In this document: positions 61,877-64,000 of the stretch, one piece after another
Numbering within the stretch: the stretch's first letter is position 1
How the letters are laid out: each line of letters opens with the position of its first letter
NCBI GenBank assembly: GCA_965216695.1
Contig: OZ244212.1
Coordinates: 1,922,001-1,986,000, forward strand
Direction of reading: 5' to 3'
Length of the DNA stretch: 64,000 nt
Source of the DNA: G965216695 sp965216695
GTDB taxonomy: Bacteria > Pseudomonadota > Gammaproteobacteria > Pseudomonadales > Azotimanducaceae
Made by a program: the position numbers and the translations under genes
The notes under the pieces: model-generated
What the model saw: the letters and a program-made list of their open reading frames with translations, nothing else
Told to the model about the DNA's origin: nothing
Database searches by the model: none

Positions 61877-63211
61877 TCAAGCCTCGTGCAGGCGAACCGG
61901 AAGATCGGTAATGCCGCGGATGAAGCTCGACCGCAGGTACGTCGGCTCACCCACCACTTCCACTTTGCGAAAGCGCTTCACAATCTCTTCCCAGATAATG
62001 CGCAACTGCATCTCGCCCAAGCGCCGGCCGATGCAGCGGTGAATGCCGAATCCAAACGACAAATGCTGATTGGCCCGAGGCCGGTCGATGATGAGCCTGT
62101 CTGCGTTGGCTATCTTCTGTTCGTCCCGATTGCCGGACACATACCACATCACCACCTTGTCCCACTTGCGGATCGTCTGGCCATGCAGCTCTACGTCTTC
62201 CATCGCGGTTCGGCACATGTGCGCCACCGGCGACTGCCAGCGTATGATCTCGTGCACCATGTTGGGGATTACGCTCGGGTTTGCCGCAAGCTTAGCGTAT
62301 TCGTCCGGAAACTGATTCAACCCCAGCACGCCGCCCGATATGGAGTTGCGCGTGGTGTCGTTGCCACCCACGATCAAGAGCAGCATGTTGCCCAGATACT
62401 CATTCGGCGCCATGTCCGCGGTGGCGTGGCTGTTTACCAACATCGAAATCAGATCGGACCCCGGCTCCTTGCGCGCTTTACGCTCTTTCCACACCGCGTC
62501 GAAGTACTCCCAGCACTTCCACAATTCCTGGAAGCCCTGCTCCGGCGTCTCGAAGTAGTCCGGATCGCCGATCCGCTCCACGGTGTCAGACCAGTGAATC
62601 AGCAGGTGCCGGTCTTCCTGCGGAATGTCGAACAGGGTTGCGAGCATCTGGCCCGTAAGCTCAACGGACACCTCGCGCACCCAGTTGAAGTCTTCGTTGC
62701 GCGGCAGTGCGTCGAGAATTCTGCCAGCCCGGGTGCGAATCAACTCCGCAAGTTCGTGAATGCGCTGCGGCGTAAGCGCCGGAGCTACCGTCGCCCGTTG
62801 GCCCGTGTGCACCGGCGGGTCCTGCATAATGAACATCGGCAGGTGGAACATCGGGTTGGGTTCTTCTTCGGTCGGCCGTCCACCCAGACGTATGCCGCCG
62901 TTGCGGATGTCTGACGAAAACAACTTCTCGTTGGTGTCTACAAACATAATGTCGTCGTAGCGGGTGATGTTCCAGTACGGGCCGAACGGGCTCTGCTCGC
63001 AGAGGTGTACCGGCGCTTCGTTGCGCAACCGTTCGAAATACGGCAGCACCGTGTTGGCGCGAAACAGTTCCTGGTGCGCTACGTGCAACTCGGGCAGCGG
63101 AATCGAATAGGGATCCTGATGCGGATCAATCGCCCACTGCTCCACAAAATCGCGGTTCGACTCGTACTTGAACGGCTTGCCGCTATCGCCCGTGCTGGTT
63201 TCGTTACCCAT
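61877..63211 (-). CDS. Cytochrome P450, CYP153-like
   Basis: 444 aa. The I-helix motif GGNDTTRNSISGGVLGLNQFPDEY, the ExxR-type EIIRWQSPVAHMCRTA region, DKVVMWYVSGNRDE, and the heme loop HLSFGFGIHRCIGRRLGEMQ with Cys393 closely resemble CYP153, soluble terminal (omega) hydroxylases of medium-chain alkanes and fatty acids. No ferredoxin or reductase is in the window; these may lie beyond the right edge. The gene follows the second P450 by 50 bases. Confidence 0.9.
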   Translation of the reverse strand: MGNETSTGDSGKPFKYESNRDFVEQWAIDPHQDPYSIPLPELHVAHQELFRANTVLPYFERLRNEAPVHLCEQSPFGPYWNITRYDDIMFVDTNEKLFSSDIRNGGIRLGGRPTEEEPNPMFHLPMFIMQDPPVHTGQRATVAPALTPQRIHELAELIRTRAGRILDALPRNEDFNWVREVSVELTGQMLATLFDIPQEDRHLLIHWSDTVERIGDPDYFETPEQGFQELWKCWEYFDAVWKERKARKEPGSDLISMLVNSHATADMAPNEYLGNMLLLIVGGNDTTRNSISGGVLGLNQFPDEYAKLAANPSVIPNMVHEIIRWQSPVAHMCRTAMEDVELHGQTIRKWDKVVMWYVSGNRDEQKIANADRLIIDRPRANQHLSFGFGIHRCIGRRLGEMQLRIIWEEIVKRFRKVEVVGEPTYLRSSFIRGITDLPVRLHEA

Positions 63212-63261
63212 ATTCGACCCAGTGCTTCTCTACTTTTCGATCTCTGTTTCTACGCGAATGC

Positions 63262-64000
63262 CTACCGATGAACACGCACCGGCACATGGGAGTACCCGTT
63301 CACGAAGTTTGATTCCACCCGTACCGGATCGCCCACCATTTCCACGAAGCTGAAGCGTTTCATGATTTCTTCCCACACAATTCGTAACTGCATTTCTGCC
63401 AGGCGGTTGCCCATACAACGGTGAATGCCGAAGCCGAACGACAAGTGGTGCCTGGCATGCTTGCGGTCGATGATGAAGTCATTCGGCCGTTCGATCGCGT
63501 CCTCGTCGCGATTTCCAGAGATGTACCACATCACCACTTTATCGCCTTTGCGAATCTGTTGGCCGCCCAGTTCAGTGTCTTCGTTGGCTGTACGGCGCAT
63601 GTGCGACAGCGGCGTCTGGTAGCGAATGATCTCGGAGACCATGGTCGGAATCAGCTTGTGGTTGGCGCGTAGCTTGTCGTATTCCGCGGGAAAGCGATTC
63701 AACGCAACCACACCGCCCGAGATGGAATTGCGCGTGGTGTCATTACCCCCAATGATCAGTAACAGCAGGTTTCCCAGAAACTCCATCTGCCGGCTCGGCA
63801 TATCGGCCGTCTTCGGATCGTTGGCCAACATGGAAAGCAGATCGAAACTTTCTGTGCGGCCTTTGCGTTCGTCCCATAGTGCGGCGAACGCATCGTAACA
63901 CTCCATCATTTCTTTCCGGCGCTGCTCCTCCGTCATCAGCGTGCTGCCAGTGAGTTCCGGTGTGGCAATGGCAACGTCGGACCAGTGCGTGAGTTTGCTG
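63262..64000 (-). CDS. Cytochrome P450, CYP153-like, 5' end beyond window
   Basis: C-terminal 245 residues of a second P450, reading from the right edge (SKLTHWSDVAIATPELTG...). It has GGNDTTRNSISGGVVALNRFPAEY, EIIRYQTPLSHMRRTA and HLSFGFGIHRCMGNRLAEMQLRIVWEEI, so it is a paralogue of the P450 at 61877-63211 and again CYP153-like. It is the first visible gene of the minus-strand operon; its N-terminal half is outside the window. Confidence 0.9.
   Translation of the reverse strand, partial: SKLTHWSDVAIATPELTGSTLMTEEQRRKEMMECYDAFAALWDERKGRTESFDLLSMLANDPKTADMPSRQMEFLGNLLLLIIGGNDTTRNSISGGVVALNRFPAEYDKLRANHKLIPTMVSEIIRYQTPLSHMRRTANEDTELGGQQIRKGDKVVMWYISGNRDEDAIERPNDFIIDRKHARHHLSFGFGIHRCMGNRLAEMQLRIVWEEIMKRFSFVEMVGDPVRVESNFVNGYSHVPVRVHR

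Overview
The window looks like the chromosome of an aerobic, GC-rich gammaproteobacterium, probably marine or hydrocarbon-associated; I cannot name the genus. The evidence is gene order: rpmE/priA/SPOR-ftsN/hslVU/ubiEJB/hisE/tatABC, typA/thiI-position/glnA/glnL/glnG, secB-rhodanese opposite gpmI-envC-ctpA-yibQ, and mutY-yggX. All follow arrangements known from gammaproteobacteria. No rRNA, tRNA, CRISPR array or transposase gene was found.

Region 1 (1-16.1 kb) is housekeeping: a cut-off exported protein at the left edge, an M48 protease, rpmE, priA, an FtsN-like protein, hslVU behind a heat-shock type promoter, aerobic ubiquinone genes ubiE-ubiJ-ubiB, hisE, the Tat translocase, a c-di-GMP type HD-GYP protein with a ruined metal site, and a flavin/Fe-S oxidoreductase missing one cluster ligand. 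Region 2 (16.2-23.0 kb) is accessory: a SET protein, an operon of an exported formylglycine-generating-enzyme homologue with a transmembrane TIR-TPR protein, a VOC protein, a Phd/VapC pair, and a three-gene operon of a secreted metzincin and two lipoproteins, one built on six octapeptide repeats. Region 3 (23.0-44.1 kb) is core again: dtd, typA, a short PP-loop thiolase with TusA where thiI usually sits, glnA under sigma-54/NtrC control, glnL, a frameshifted glnG, trmL, secB, gpmI, envC, ctpA, yibQ, hisBA, asmA-like, mutY, yggX and ppa.

Region 4 (about 44.1-57.2 kb) is different. It is visibly richer in A+T, genes stand singly, several are decayed (a TetR relic, a frameshifted SnoaL-like gene, an internally deleted membrane-protein paralogue), and it is bracketed and interrupted by roughly 165-175 bp palindromic repeats that share a 58-base core but have private, self-complementary arms. 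I read it as a genomic island. It carries a divergent folD, an HD hydrolase, a double-HTH protein, an alpha/beta hydrolase, a second TIR-TPR receptor-like protein, a methyltransferase, an FAD monooxygenase and two intact members of a small one-TM family.

Region 5 (57.2-64 kb) is a minus-strand catabolic cluster: two CYP153-like P450s (the first cut by the right edge), a DUF3604 lipoprotein and a TonB-dependent receptor, suggesting uptake and terminal oxidation of a hydrophobic substrate.

The best candidates for something undescribed are the exported FGE + TIR-TM-TPR operon with its island paralogue, the metzincin/octapeptide-lipoprotein operon, and the palindromic repeat family.
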